DNA of 22,524 nucleotides from Coptodactyla brooksi (taxonomy: Eukaryota > Arthropoda > Insecta > Coleoptera > Scarabaeidae), in NCBI GenBank assembly GCA_033557675.1, contig JAWQRM010000452.1:1-22524 (forward strand). The letters run 5' to 3'. A program made the translations under genes and the position numbers. Of the stretch, positions 1 to 10,985 are shown piece after piece (position 1 is the first letter of the stretch; each line of letters opens with the position of its first letter). The notes beneath the pieces are model-generated. The model saw nothing but the letters and a program-made list of their open reading frames with translations. It was not told the DNA's origin and searched no databases.

Positions 1-412
1 GAAACTGTGGATTCTGATCACATCGTAACATTAATTGTTCACAAAACTCCAAACGGCGATCTGGATCATCTTCAACTAATTCATGTATCAACTGGACCTT
101 GTATGGGTGATATTTTTCTTTTTTAAACAATTTAACAACAGAATGTTGATTAACGTTGTTGGTTAATGCAAGCTGCCTTGTTGAAGAATGTGGATTTTTC
201 TCAGCTTGAAGGAACACATTTAATTTAACCTCATCGCTTATCATAGGTCTACCACTCCGTGGCAACTCTTTTACACTTCCAGTTTCCGTGTATTTGGCAA
301 GCAACTTGCTAACCGTAGATCTTGCAATTGACGGTCTGTCAGGATGCTCTTCGTTAAATAAATCACATGCTTCAGCATGAGTCCGTAGCCTGTCTCCATA
401 ACCAATCATCAT
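1..412 (-). CDS. IS630/mariner-type transposase, N-terminal half, cut by window start
   Basis: The minus strand is open from 454 down to base 1 with no stop; the first Met is at 412 and an in-frame TAA lies at 457-455. The 137 visible residues look like the DNA-binding half of an insect cut-and-paste transposase with a DUF4817-like start. A first helix-turn-helix (about residues 25-47, with RSTVSKLLAKYTETGSV) leads to the linker SGRP at 53-56. A second helix-turn-helix follows (about 77-97, STRQLALTNNVNQHSVVKLF), then the conserved block HPYKVQLIHELVEDDPDRR. The catalytic DDE/D domain would lie beyond the window. Family members usually carry about ten residues before the LTEREK stretch, which is in frame but upstream of Met412, so the original start codon may be lost. 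No break is visible, so this is the best preserved transposase part in the window. Family assignment is from recalled motif order, not a search. Confidence 0.72.
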   Translation of the reverse strand, partial: MMIGYGDRLRTHAEACDLFNEEHPDRPSIARSTVSKLLAKYTETGSVKELPRSGRPMISDEVKLNVFLQAEKNPHSSTRQLALTNNVNQHSVVKLFKKEKYHPYKVQLIHELVEDDPDRRLEFCEQLMLRCDQNPQF

Positions 413-454
413 AAGAATTTGAATTTTTTCTCTTTCTGTTAAACATGCAATTTT

Positions 455-1140
455 TTAAATTAGCTTTAAACAGCTCACTAATACACGGGATACTAGAAGC
501 GGGTGAAGCAATTTCTGACTTAACGAAATTTTTACACTGTTTACATTTTCATGACTTGCTAGTTTCCATAATTGAGCTCTATCGAATACCACAAAAAAAC
601 GGGGTTGCAATTTAAAAAACTAAAGATGACGTTACTGCGCTGAAACAGTTGAATTTTTTATAACAAACGTTACGTCACAAGATAGCATTTTGGAAAACAA
701 AATCGACGTGTCCAAGCAATTTGGTCAAAAACGACATATAACAGAATTATGAATTTTGTTCCAAACTTTATCATCACGCTGTACACATAAGTGTAGTATG
801 AGAATATAGCTGTCGTTATAATCTCATCACTCTTGTTATATAACGTTAAAAACACCTTGTTTTCAGTTCAAAAGGAAACATCTGTTGAGTGGTTTACTTT
901 TTAAATGTTAAGGTAATTCAGCTAGGGCCGGAAATTGTAAATTGCTGATTTATTTATACAGCATATGTTTTGTTTTCAATTAAATATTTAACTAAATACC
1001 GGTTTTAATTGTTTTCATTTGTGATTAAATTTTCGGTTAGAGCCTATAGATTGAAAACACTGATCATTTACAATGTTTTACATTCTTCATTTCCAGACAC
1101 ATTGTAAACGTCGTGCAAGTTGTAATACGATCTAATTCGT
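455..1140. other. no gene seen, AT-rich
   Basis: No frame here has codon structure or a motif I recognise. The first part may be the 5' untranslated end of the transposon whose transposase starts at 412, but I could not identify a terminal inverted repeat. Confidence 0.5.
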
Positions 1141-1440
1141 TGTAGAAGCATCTCGCCGACAAGATTTCCATTAAACGTGAGCTGGTCGGTCTCCCACACT
1201 GTATTTATGGCGGTGTCCCGTGAACATCGAGCCGTCGCCGTTCAATTATCATTATAGTAGGCGTTGTGCACGGTATTAAATTTCAAATTACCATCTGCGT
1301 GTACTACGTCAGCGATCCTTGGATCACACGCTGTGATGGACTGCCGTATTGTCGGGATGCGACCGCGACCTTCGACTGTTCGGCTGAGCACCAAACCACC
1401 CGCTGACTTTGATCAGTCTCGGCCATGTGAAATGAACCTA
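1141..1440. other. GC-richer island, unidentified
   Basis: This stretch is clearly less AT-rich than its surroundings and has several CpG-containing words. Short frames exist on both strands but none matches a family I know. It ends with ggccatgtga near 1423-1432, a word that also closes the GC-richer stretch at 3650-4045. It may be a promoter or first-exon region of a host gene or part of an unrecognised repeat. Confidence 0.3.
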
Positions 1441-1894
1441 CGATAGAAAAACCCACGGCTTCTTATTTAGTAATGATCAACGTATGTGTCTTTCCACTAA
1501 AAAAGGGAAATCCTTTCAAATTGTTGAAAGGATTTCTATAACCGGCATTAAATAATACTGAATTCATTACAAGTAAGTTATACTTTCAAGGTTTGATTTA
1601 AAAATACACGGAATGTATTAATTTCATGGACTGGATAAGTGCAATAATCACTTTCTTTTGTTGTTACGTTGGTACACTTGTCCTTAACCTACATTGGTAT
1701 TGCTAGCCATGTTGGTTTTCGAAAAGGTTACGTGTGTTTTCGTGTACTTGATGATATTTTATTTTGCATTAAATTTTGCTTTAAGAATGGAATAAAGTAC
1801 ATCATAGTGTTGAACATTTCGAATGTTGCTTTTAGCAAACCTTAACACGCGAAACAATACTCTATGCGCACCCATAATTCAGTTTGCGGAAGCT
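1441..1894. other. no gene seen
   Basis: AT-rich sequence with no convincing frame. A small inverted repeat lies near 1508-1536 (gaaatcctttcaa followed by ttgaaaggatttc). Confidence 0.45.
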
Positions 1895-2062
1895 TGGGCT
1901 TTCGTAAGTCTCCAAGAATAAACATCAACACAATTCAGATCAGGAGACCTCGCTCCCTTTTATAGGTACCAGTACGTCAAAACCATGACCTAGTAACAGT
2001 TCAGGATACTGACTACGTAAAGCAATACGCATATCTTGAGTAATATGTGCATCATAGTCCTT
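1895..2062 (-). pseudogene. IS630/mariner-type transposase, C-terminal catalytic scrap
   Basis: On the minus strand, reading down from about 2062, one frame gives HITQDMRIALRSQYPELLLG. After a frame change comes KGARSPDLNCVDVYSWRLTK with a stop just before it. The pattern Pro-Asp-Leu-Asn-x-x-Asp-hydrophobic-Tyr-x-Trp is the region of the last catalytic acidic residue in IS630/Tc1/mariner transposases. Only about 55 residues are recognisable, with a frameshift and a stop, so it is dead. It cannot be the missing half of the transposase at 1-412: on the minus strand this C-terminal piece lies upstream of that N-terminal piece. It is a separate insertion. Confidence 0.5.
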
Positions 2063-2065
2063 TTA

Positions 2066-3060
2066 TCGGTCATGCCTAGTTGTAAGGTGGAAAAAAACGT
2101 GATTTTCGGGAATTTTTATAAGAATGTTCCAACTACTTTTTCTTACAACAAAATATTGAGATTAAAAGTACATGACTTGAACAACATTCAAAATTTTTTT
2201 CGTTAAAATATACTATAAATTAAGGAAGTTATGGCCGCATTAATGAAACCTGATTTTTCAGAGATGTCATGCGGTGGACACGAAAACTCCAAGCCAAATC
2301 ATCTGATATTAAAATCCAAAAAGATTCTGGTAGTATATGAATATATCTCATTCGTAAACGAAGGATTTTTGAAAAAATCACATTTGGCAAAATGGCGGCG
2401 GTTTTAAGGAAAAGAGCGATTTTTGGGCTCTTAGTTTTTCATTTTCTTGCAATAAAAGAAACAGTATTCAGTACAACAAAAAACCCTTCGTTCAAGAACA
2501 AGCCCTTCATATACAGAATAAGCACGAGAAAGTTTTAGATCGATTGCTTTAACGGTTCTCGAGATATCGTGTACACCGTACTGGACTTTTTCGAAAAATG
2601 TTATTACGACAAAAATGCGTTTAAACATTCTGCTGTCAAAGCCACCTTCAAAGTATCAATTTTCTCCTGCCTACGACGCTTTCTGCCCTCTCGTGTAAAA
2701 AACCCGCCGTCTTTAAGCGCGCAGCTTGATTTTGTCAATTTTGGTCCAATTGACATGAAATTTTCAGAAAACATTTCTAACTACATGACCCCTTAAGTAG
2801 CGTAGTATGTTTTGAAGAATGTCTAAACAATGTTTACTACAAGTTGTGGCGGCAGCTAAACAAGTTCTATATAATAATCCTCAATAATATCAACCCAAAT
2901 GCGAATTGTGGTTTGTGGATTTTCTTCATCTCATTAATGTGAATTAAGTAAATTTATAGCTTTATTGCAGAGAAATACGAATTATTGTTACAAGGAAGCT
3001 CGTTAAAGAGTTATGGTCGACAACGTGTCTATTTTTAAACTAATTGCAGAACTTTGATGC
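2066..3060. other. unidentified, possibly dispersed-repeat DNA
   Basis: Reading frames on both strands around 2431-2796 overlap each other and are short; none has a family signature, so I treat them as chance. The block 2380-2740 is more GC-rich than its flanks and holds the phrase ggttctcgagatatcg (about 2552-2567). I associate that phrase with repeated DNA in other insect sequences, but cannot name the element. Confidence 0.3.
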
Positions 3061-3065
3061 ATCAT

Positions 3066-3102
3066 TGATTATTTATCTCTAAAAAATAGAGATAAATAAT
3101 CA
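3066..3102. repeat. perfect 16-bp inverted repeat (hairpin)
   Basis: Arms at 3066-3081 and 3087-3102 are perfect reverse complements with a loop of five A. No transposase or terminal repeat sits beside it; it could be a microRNA-like or MITE-derived hairpin, or chance in AT-rich DNA. Confidence 0.85.
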
Positions 3103-3314
3103 GTAACGAATTCAATTGCCAAGACCAAATTTATTACGATAAAAATAGCAAAATCAATTGCATGTTATTATTTGGTTTTTATTTAGTTTATTTTCACTTT
3201 TTGATAAAGAAATTGTACTACTTTTCAAAAATATATTTTGCAAGTGTCAGCAGGTAATTGTGGCTCATCTAAAATAAAGAATTTGCTTGCTTGAATATAA
3301 ATAATCCCGTTTTT

Positions 3315-3387
3315 CAAATTTCTATTATTATTAATAATGGAAATTTGATTTTTTTAATAAAAATAATTTCAATGTGATGAAATTATT
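3315..3387. repeat. two adjacent small hairpins
   Basis: The first hairpin has arms caaatttc (3315-3322) and gaaatttg (3340-3347), with further AT pairing inside. The second has perfect 10-bp arms aataatttca (3362-3371) and tgaaattatt (3378-3387). AT-rich and short; function not implied. Confidence 0.7.
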
Positions 3388-3471
3388 TCTTATATGACAT
3401 CATCACAAATTATAATAAAAAAAGAATTTAATATGGAAAATGTGGAAGTGTTTACTTTAAAAAGCAAACAA

Positions 3472-3524
3472 ATAGTAGATACATATAGTAAATATAGTAA
3501 GTAATATAGTAAGTAGTACTATAT
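3472..3524. repeat. short tandem atatagtaa-type repeat
   Basis: Imperfect reiteration of the words atagta and atatagtaa over about 50 bases. Looks like a small degenerate microsatellite. Confidence 0.6.
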
Positions 3525-3649
3525 GCAAAAGAAGTAATTCCAGAACACTAATTTGGGTTCAGAGAACAATACACAACAAGTTCATAGAGTGGTACAAAAA
3601 AAACCAAAAATTTGGAGGAAAGGAGAGATTGCTCGGCAGTATTTCTCGA

Positions 3650-4045
3650 CACAACGCTGGTCTTTGATATGGAATGGGACCCTGTAATGTTGTGAGGCCC
3701 GGATCGGATCGCCATGTAAGGGCAGCACAGGATCGCGAGGTGCTATGGTGATGTTACGTTCCTATCAGCCGGGGTCATTGTGGAGAGTTCATTAAAACAT
3801 TGTTGAATAAAATAACGTATTTATTTAAATGTGATTTTGTTGTCTCTGGTGTTACAGTTATTCGATTACGCTAGCTTTAAATACTACAGCTATTACTACT
3901 GTAATAGTCAGCATGTCGGTACGCGTGTTGATGACTCGTCGGTGACCGTCGATAACTAACTATATGAGTGTCCCGCGCAAATGAATAGTGGGTATTTGTA
4001 TTGCGCTGGTCAGGGTCACGTTAGCCTGGCCATGTGAAGAATGTG
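3650..4045. other. GC-richer island; possible solo LTR inside
   Basis: This segment stands out from the AT-rich background. Within it, 3688-3856 starts tgttgtgagg and ends ggtgttaca, with a polyadenylation-like gaataaaataac about 40 bases before the end. Those are the usual TG...CA boundaries and signal of a retrotransposon LTR. I see no clear target-site duplication, no adjacent primer-binding site and no second copy. It therefore remains a weak candidate. The rest of the island has no gene I can recognise. Confidence 0.25.
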
Positions 4046-4705
4046 TAATGTCATCATAACAATTTACTAATTGTTCTACTAAATCGTTCCCAATTTATAG
4101 TTGACATTAATTTCGAAATGGGATAAAAACATAACGTGTTCTGATTCCATATCATCAATTACAAACATGAAATTACAATAATCATTACATTAAACAAGAA
4201 TGACCTGATTCCATTACAACCCGAGCCTGCTGTATGTAATAAAGCAAACTCTACCTCATAATATTTTCCGTATATTGAAATCATATCTAAGCGATAGCTT
4301 AGATATAAATAATGGTATTGCACAGAAACCAAAGAACTAACTACGAAATATCCGAAAAAACTACGAATATCCAATGGGCCAGAAAATGAATAATAAAGCA
4401 AATCGAAATCGATCTTTATCTATTTCACAAACAGGAAAATGGCCAACTACAAAAGTACTGTCCAATACCTAAGAATGAAAATAAACATGAATTGAACTTC
4501 AAAGATTCACTTCAAAGATTAACGCAAAGATTCCAATGTATCAGTACAAAACGGCCTGAAATATGGTTTTATGGTTGTGCAAAATAGAGTCATAATAAAT
4601 GGATTCAAAGTGTTCAATGCAACATTGCGGAACCTAATCAATAACACAAGCCGGCGGTTATTTCATTCTTTCATCTTTATTCATCTTCATTCAAGTCGAA
4701 AAATC
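4046..4705. other. no gene seen
   Basis: AT-rich. A 10-bp perfect hairpin with a GATA loop (arms 4283-4292 and 4297-4306) lies inside a chance minus-strand frame. No gene supported. Confidence 0.45.
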
Positions 4706-4785
4706 GCGAAAATATGAGATTTTAAAATAGCCACAAAACATTTTTTTGTTATAATTTGTTTTTTTTATTTTTTGGTTTGTACTAA
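4706..4785 (-). repeat. tail fragment of uncharacterised repeat family (copy C)
   Basis: The reverse complement of 4706-4741 closely matches the plus-strand stretch ending at 5819 in copy A. The shared core is nTGGCTATTTT followed by TCTCATATTTTCGC. The flanking ttagtacaaacc (4774-4785, read on minus) also matches ttagtataagcc at 5745. It is therefore a tail-only fragment in the opposite orientation to copy A, about 400 bp from A's first recognisable codons. No coding part of the family is seen upstream of it. Confidence 0.6.
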
Positions 4786-5133
4786 GTAATGTTATAGCAA
4801 AACAGTTGAGAGATCTGATGAGGGAGGAGGGGGATCTATTGGTCCCCTTCAGTTCTTCTAACGAAAATTAATAGATGAGCCTAATGTTCTATTTTATAAA
4901 ATTTTTCATTTATTTATTTTCATCATTTCGTTTAAATTTTTACGACATACATTCGGCCTTAGAACTCCCCTCCCTTCCTCTCCTGCCCTCTAAATATTCC
5001 GTAGGAAACTTTAAAAATTCTTGTATAGGATTCGTTGAAAAGAAGCCGAAAACAATCGGAATATGTATTTCCTTCTTTGCAATGGGAATACGTATGCATC
5101 AATACCCGTCGGACATTCTGTTCATTTAAAAGA

Positions 5134-5970
5134 GCGTTACACAAAGGAAGAATTGTTTTTTGTGTGAATTGGATGGAATAGGGACGGACAAAATCATTCA
5201 GTAAAGAAAGATTGGCCAGAAAGGGATACATTTCTACCTAGTACCAAAAATGTGCCCTGAAAAGCTCTCACAGATCCGAATAGAGTTTTCCTTCCACATG
5301 AAGTTAGGGTTGGTGAAACAATGTGCCAAAGCCTTATCGAAGGGTTAATATTTTACACATCTCTGCGATAAATTTCCAGCCTTATCTACCGCCAAACTAA
5401 AAGAGAGTGTATATACTCGCCCTGCCGTTAGAACACTTCTCAAAGATGGTAATTTTGAGAAACAATAGAAGGTGCAGAAAAACAAGCCTGGGGAGCCTTT
5501 CAAGATGCAGTAATCCAGCTTTTGAGTAATAAGAAGGATCCGAACTTCAAAAAGCTTAGGCTGTTCCATGAGCTTAAAGGTTCACTTCCTAAATTCTTAT
5601 TTGAACTATTTTCCTCTAAATCAGGGTGCAGTTAGCGAAGAGGTGAGTGAGAGCGTTTATCAGGACATCAAGGAAATGTGAAGGAGGTATCAAGGAAAAT
5701 GACCCCACAAATTAAATAGAATTGTGTATTTTACGTGCGTGGTGTTAGTATAAGCCAAAAAAAAGGAGAAATTTTAATAAAAAACGTTTTATGGCTATTT
5801 TTAAGTCTCATATTTTCGCAACCTTCTGACTGCATTTCAAAGTTTTTTACAAACTTTGAAAGTTGTAACTTATCTATTTTAGGTCATTTTTGGATTCAGC
5901 GCTAAAAACTACATATAAATCAATTAACAAGAATTAAAACATATGACACAACCCAAATTTTGCAGGCTTA
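5134..5970 (+). pseudogene. degraded ORF and 3' tail of uncharacterised repeat family (copy A)
   Basis: Stitching frames by eye gives a collinear but broken protein. The recognisable blocks in order are KKDWPERDTFLP and TDPNRVFLP (about 5200-5293), HMKLGLVKQCAKALSKG (5296-5346), CDKFPALSTAKLKE (5363-5404), RPAVRTLLKDGNFEK, then QAWGAFQDAVIQLLSNKKD (5485-5541), and finally GAVSEE and QDIKEM-stop-RRYQGK near 5700. At least three stops and several frameshifts are present, so it is dead. Frames of this type are common in arthropod genomes as repeated uncharacterised proteins; I recall some being labelled Cc8K15.2-like. Function is unknown to me. A noncoding tail continues to about 5970 (ending ccaaattttgcaggcttatg) and is shared with copy B at 19251-20400. 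It is not a host gene in its present state. Confidence 0.6.
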
Positions 5971-6672
5971 TGCAATCCATGATATTTACGAAACAAAGAC
6001 CGATGTAGAAATTGAACAATTCCGAATACTGCCACTTATAGTAAAAGATTCGTAACTAAATGTTATACCAACATACCAACGAATAACTTCTCCAGCTCCT
6101 TGACAACCGTGACTTACGATTAGTCAGCAAGTTGAAGAGGACCGTTCGGACTTGTGCAGTGTATGAAGTATAAAAACAGAACACAGTACGCGTGATTCTT
6201 ATTAAATCACTATCAAAGAAGCTCAGAATACTCTGAGGTTCAGAACACTTCTACTGGATTATCTTTAGAAATTATTTTTATGTACTTAGCTTTATGACTT
6301 GATAGCCTCTATCGTATTATAGATAAAAGTTGATAGGCTTTTAAAACAATCTTAATAACTCTCTATAATTTAACAAACGCAAGGTTTTGAAAATTTTTCA
6401 AAAACATGTCAAGTTTTATTTCGAAGGAGACTAATTTTTAAGCAAAAACTATTAATGTAATTTCATTCCTATAGAGAGTGTAACAACTGTCTTAAAAATT
6501 TTCAATTGCATAACGGATCGAGTGGCACCTGTTTGGAAAGCTCTTTCCATTTTCTACACAAACCATGTTTTTTTTCTTTAATCGATCCACTCGCCATGAA
6601 GACTTACATTAATTTATACTTCAGACTATTATTCATTTACAAAAGTGCAACTTTTGAGTGGAGTCTATAAAG
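5971..6672. other. no gene seen
   Basis: AT-rich sequence with no recognisable frame or RNA gene. Just before the transposase remnant lies the near-palindrome aaaagtgcaactttt (6640-6654), and aaaatgcaacttttt recurs after it at about 7150. The pair could be worn transposon ends. Confidence 0.4.
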
Positions 6673-7112
6673 ATGATCTATTCTACAAAAGACAGAATTG
6701 AAGCAGTTGCAATTTATTCCCAAAGTAATGAATGTGCAAGGGTTACGGCAAGAATTTTCAATGAAAACCATCCAAATAAAGGTGTACGCTACCAGTATCT
6801 TTAATATTTGATTCTTAAATTTCAAACTACTGATTCTATTGCTAACAAGGAACACGAAATAGTAAATCGTTCAGTTCAAAATGAAACTATTGAAATTGCA
6901 GTTTTGGGACATGAATGCAAATGAATCCTACTCATTCACTTAGAAAAATATCCCAAGATTCTAACGTGTCTCGCTCTGGAGTCAATACAATTTTAAACGT
7001 AGATAGACTCCATCCATTTAAAATGATTTTGATTCAAGAACTAAAGGAACATGATCCAAATCGACGACCGCAATTTTTAGCCATTATTTGGCAAATATTA
7101 GTGCATCTTTGA
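6673..7112 (+). pseudogene. IS630/mariner-type transposase N-terminus, frameshifted
   Basis: The first part opens at ATG 6673 with a DUF4817-like start (STKDRIEAVAIYSQSNECAR, then RIFNENHPNKGVR). It hits a stop at about 6802 and continues with FQTTDSIANKEH. A frameshift near 6913 leads into the frame 6915-7112 with MNPTHSLRKISQDSNVSRSG, then DRLHPFKMILIQELKEHDPN and RRPQF. Motif order matches the transposase at 1-412: first helix-turn-helix, linker, second helix-turn-helix, then the HPx-K...ELxExDPxRR block. The two are paralogous at protein level but quite diverged. The catalytic domain is absent, so this is a truncated, inactive remnant. Confidence 0.65.
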
Positions 7113-8059
7113 AGTAATTACACCCTTACTTCATGTTTGGTTCATTTTAAAATGCAACTTTTTGGTATATCTGTATCACCGGAGGGTATCATTTGAAGAA
7201 TGAGTAAATTGTGGAAACTACAATCGCTCCTCATGATGCTGACTTGCTTAGCGCAAGGTGCATCAAGCAGTTATTTTCTAATTTTGTTATATTGCATATA
7301 CTTGTTTAACTTTGCTACGAAGCTCAAGATTCCTAACCCATAACTTTACTTTATGATTTAAAACACCAATGGGAATACAGCACCATAGCTCCAGTGAACT
7401 GCTTCAATCATTTATGTTTATTGATAGGCTGCATTTAAGTAATTAAAATCAAGGAAGTGATCGGAATGGAAGAAATCGAAGAAAACCTTTGAGTTTTCGA
7501 CATATTTTCACCAGAAAATACAGGCATTGGGTGTTGCAGTTCAAAGAACCATTTATATTACGTTAACAATGTTGATTGTAATTATAGTGTTTTTTTTTTT
7601 TTCTCTGGCGATGAAATCAATTGTTATACTTAATGTCTTTTTTCAGTCACTGGGTGGCGTCACAAAAAATACTTTGATGAGCTGAATCTCGTATATTACT
7701 TTGAGAAGCTTAAGAAATAATAAAAAAGAGTGAAAACCGCTTAGTGTGTACATAAAATAAGATAAAACACAGAGTTATCCATATCAATCTCGTTAACCTT
7801 GGACGAGTGGGCGTTCTACACAAGATTTCAATCTAAATTCTTTCAAAATTACTTTCGACTTGAGTAGTAGGTCCTTGCCCTGACGAAAACTCATTATAAA
7901 TTGTAAATCAGTTCGATGCCATACACCGTAACAACAGACGAACGTTTCCTCCAGCTACCACTCTTCGAAAGCATTAAAAATTTGTTTAGTCACATATTAA
8001 AGTAAAATCTAATTCATTGTATGCATTAACATATCAAAGAGGATGCCTCACGTAACATT
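7113..8059. other. no gene seen
   Basis: AT-rich sequence without convincing frames, repeats above background or RNA genes. Confidence 0.4.
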
Positions 8060-8420
8060 TTAATTTGGTAGTTTCGAATGGTAGCCACCCAGCGGCATCG
8101 CTCCAGGTGCTTTAACGGAATGAGTTACCAAAATCCCTGAATTACTGTCCACGCCGCGGTACCACCATTTTCAAGGCACGTCTTTGTTAATTATAATTTA
8201 AGTGGCGTCCACATCTTAAGCCGTTGTTTATGACGTTCCGTCTCAGATAAAGTAATTAAAAAAGGTACCTGGGGACAACAGCGGACGGCCAAGGTAGAAC
8301 TCGTGGAAACAAAACTCTTTATTGCCTTAAACACAACTTAGCGATATCTGAGTTTACGAGCCCACTCACTATACGCCAAGGGATCAGCGTGGAAATATTT
8401 ACAAATGATCGTATTTTATG
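8060..8420. other. GC-richer unidentified stretch, possible LTR remnant
   Basis: Base composition is less AT-rich than both flanks. Read on the minus strand it contains ggcaataaagagttttg (about 8311-8327), a polyadenylation-like AATAAA. This is followed by GC-richer sequence down to about 8060, a layout reminiscent of an LTR or 3' untranslated region. No protein motif and no paired copy were found. Weak. Confidence 0.2.
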
Positions 8421-10152
8421 GAATCACTTTAAGCGGCAGATTTAGTGAGATTATGCTTAGAATCGTGAGGACAAATTTTTCAGGCATCGCTGCTATTTAA
8501 CAATATGCCTCAGAAGTGTTAAAATATTTTTACTAAAAGAGAGCACTTAATATGAATTAATAGAAATAGAGCGAATTAAAGTGTTTGTGTATAATATTAA
8601 ATTCGAAAATAATCGAAGGACTAAAACGAGGCATACAAGATGACATAAGACAACAACCAGCAGAAACAATTCAAAACATATACGAAAACAAGGAGGAAAT
8701 GTTGAAGATGCCACAGGTGAATACAAACTTGGAACAGAAAATAAAGCAGCAAAAAATGAAGATGAAAATTCAAGAGAGGAGAGATTTTTCTTACAATTGG
8801 AGAAGTAAATTGAAAAAATCCCTAAGGAAGATTTAAAAATCACGCTAAATCAGTAACTCCTTAATGCAACTCATACTCATAGAAAAACCTAGAAAAACTA
8901 AACAAAAATCATTTACATTCTGAATTAGCTATACTGAAGCTAGAGTCGGCCCTACTGCAGGTATCCCAAAAATATCATAAAACCATAAACCATTATAGAT
9001 CATTTGTAGTATCATCGAATCATAAAAACCACTTTCCACTTGAATAACTATGCGAGATAAGGCTATAGTTATGTAATGAACAATCTTGAATTGGTAATGG
9101 AAGGAGCTATGAATATTCTGGAAATTACTCTGATTTGTGGCCAATAATAATACAGAGTAATTTATACACCTCCGCAAGATCAACAACTGTGTTCGTATCG
9201 TTGAATTGATGTTAATAAATTGCCACTTTCGTTTATTGTCGTGAAATGCTGCTTCAGTAATTTTAAACGTATAAGCATCTGTTTATTTAACAGGCTATAA
9301 ATAATATTGACACGTTACTTTCCTATGCACAATTATCTAGAGTAGTTCGAAAAAGTTACGTTAGGTAGAAAAGATTGTGCAAAACACGTTAACGTTAACG
9401 AAGATGGCGAAACGTATAATTTAAGTAATATACTGGAAGAGATGGAATTACATTTACCGCACCCAGTGGTTCACGTGTAACAACCAATCAACCGTTCAAT
9501 AATGTGAAATAAGTTAATAGTGTGTTATTCCATTCAGTAGTTCTTTATAATCCATGCTTGTTAAGAACTTAATTAAAACTTCAAGCAAAATATTACTGTT
9601 TCTTTTTGTTTTAAGTTAAGTTATTATTTTTTAATTTTTATTTCACGATGATTACCTGACAAGAAAGCACCGTTTTATTAAATTGATGAATAAAACTGCT
9701 ATTTTAAACAGCTATTTAAAACAACAGCATCAATGTTGTTGCTCTTTTCTGCCATCAATTACAATTGTTAGTTCGGTTTATGTCATCTGCAGATTCATAA
9801 CACTCTAAAACCAACGATGTTTGGAATAATCGAATTTACAAATCCATTAGAATGTTGAAAATCTCATTGACATTGTTAAAATCCGTTCTAGCAATTTCAA
9901 TGCGCAAGGACAACAAACAAAAGGTAAACATATTGGCTAATTACTAAATTCTAGTCTTCAACTATATGTCTTTATAATCACTTTACAAGTTTGTTAAATA
10001 TTATACTATTATGTAAGAGGTGAACTAGACAACGTACAGTTTGCTATTCCATTTTCACGTTTACACCATGGTCTCATCATTATCATTACATCCAGAAAAA
10101 AAAAGGTAATAAAACCCCTTCCATCCGCATCCGCAACGAATCTTTTAGTTGT
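8421..10152. other. no gene seen
   Basis: The plus frame 8585-8836 is lysine- and glutamine-rich and starts with TTG, not ATG; a minus frame of similar length overlaps it. Neither matches a family. The remainder is AT-rich with no supported feature. Confidence 0.4.
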
Positions 10153-10480
10153 GTGCATGTTCTTCCCACACAATTAAAAAGAAATCTTCGATTTATTGCC
10201 GGTGTTAAGCAGGGAGCCACCCACCTGAGGCTATATGAAATGGTTCAAATAAACTTTGTGCGACAACACGTATTTTATGGCCATTGCAAGACCGAATTGC
10301 AAAAAATTGCCTCCCACAGGACTCTACACTATAAACCTTGAACGTGCCATTACGATTAAAACAAAGAGAAGGAACATGATGCGTGAGAACGAAACACCTA
10401 CTGTAGCGTATGTAGTTTACTTTCAATATGCTAAATTTAAGTGGACATAATATAAAATTAAAAATTGCATAGTATAACAT
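10153..10480. other. region of overlapping open frames, unidentified
   Basis: Three frames (plus 10153-10341 and 10256-10450, minus 10205-10480) are open together, and composition is richer in GC than the flanks, so stops are rarer by chance. The minus frame of 91 residues includes RSCNGHKIRVVAQSLFEPF; I cannot place it. It could be an exon or part of a dispersed repeat. No start context, splice site or motif picks out one strand. Confidence 0.25.
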
Positions 10481-10764
10481 TTTTTGGTGTACATTTCCAA
10501 AGAAATTGTATCAGTTCTTTCGAACTTAGAAAGTCCTTTTATGCCGTGGCTTGATGCATATTCTTCTTCTTTTAGCTTTGTCAACTAAAACGTACAGGTG
10601 AAACAAGCTATCAAACAATAAGAATAAATGAATAATGGACGGTCTACTTTTACATTGCACAGGATGATTTTAAACAAAAACCGAATAAATGAAAATTCAT
10701 TGCCAAATACTTTTTACAAGAAATTACTATTAAATTTTTTAAACAAGAATTGTTTCGTGTGTAG

Positions 10765-10784
10765 CCCTCGGGTCATTATGACCC
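10765..10784 (+). repeat. piggyBac left terminal inverted repeat
   Basis: Sequence ccctcgggtcattatgaccc; it is itself partly palindromic (gggtcat/atgaccc). It pairs with 12814-12833. Confidence 0.6.
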
Positions 10785-10985
10785 AAAACTATTTAGATTT
10801 ATTTGAAATTATATAATTTTATTTTTAACCTTATTATAACTATATAGCAAGCAACAAGAGCAACATTTATACTGGTCGAATGTGCAAGTCTGTGCATGCA
10901 TACTAATGTGTCATTTAAATAGGGAACGCAGACAGCACACTTCAGTTTCTTTATATACAGTGTTGAATAAGAATCATCATAAATA

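Noticed and set aside
2569..2796. 75-codon plus frame
   Set aside because: It starts with GTG, overlaps an antisense frame of similar length and has no family signature.
8547..8843. 98-codon minus-strand hydrophobic frame and overlapping plus frame
   Set aside because: Low-complexity antisense pair: Lys/Gln codons on one strand give Phe/Leu on the other. No ATG in the plus frame and no motif in either.
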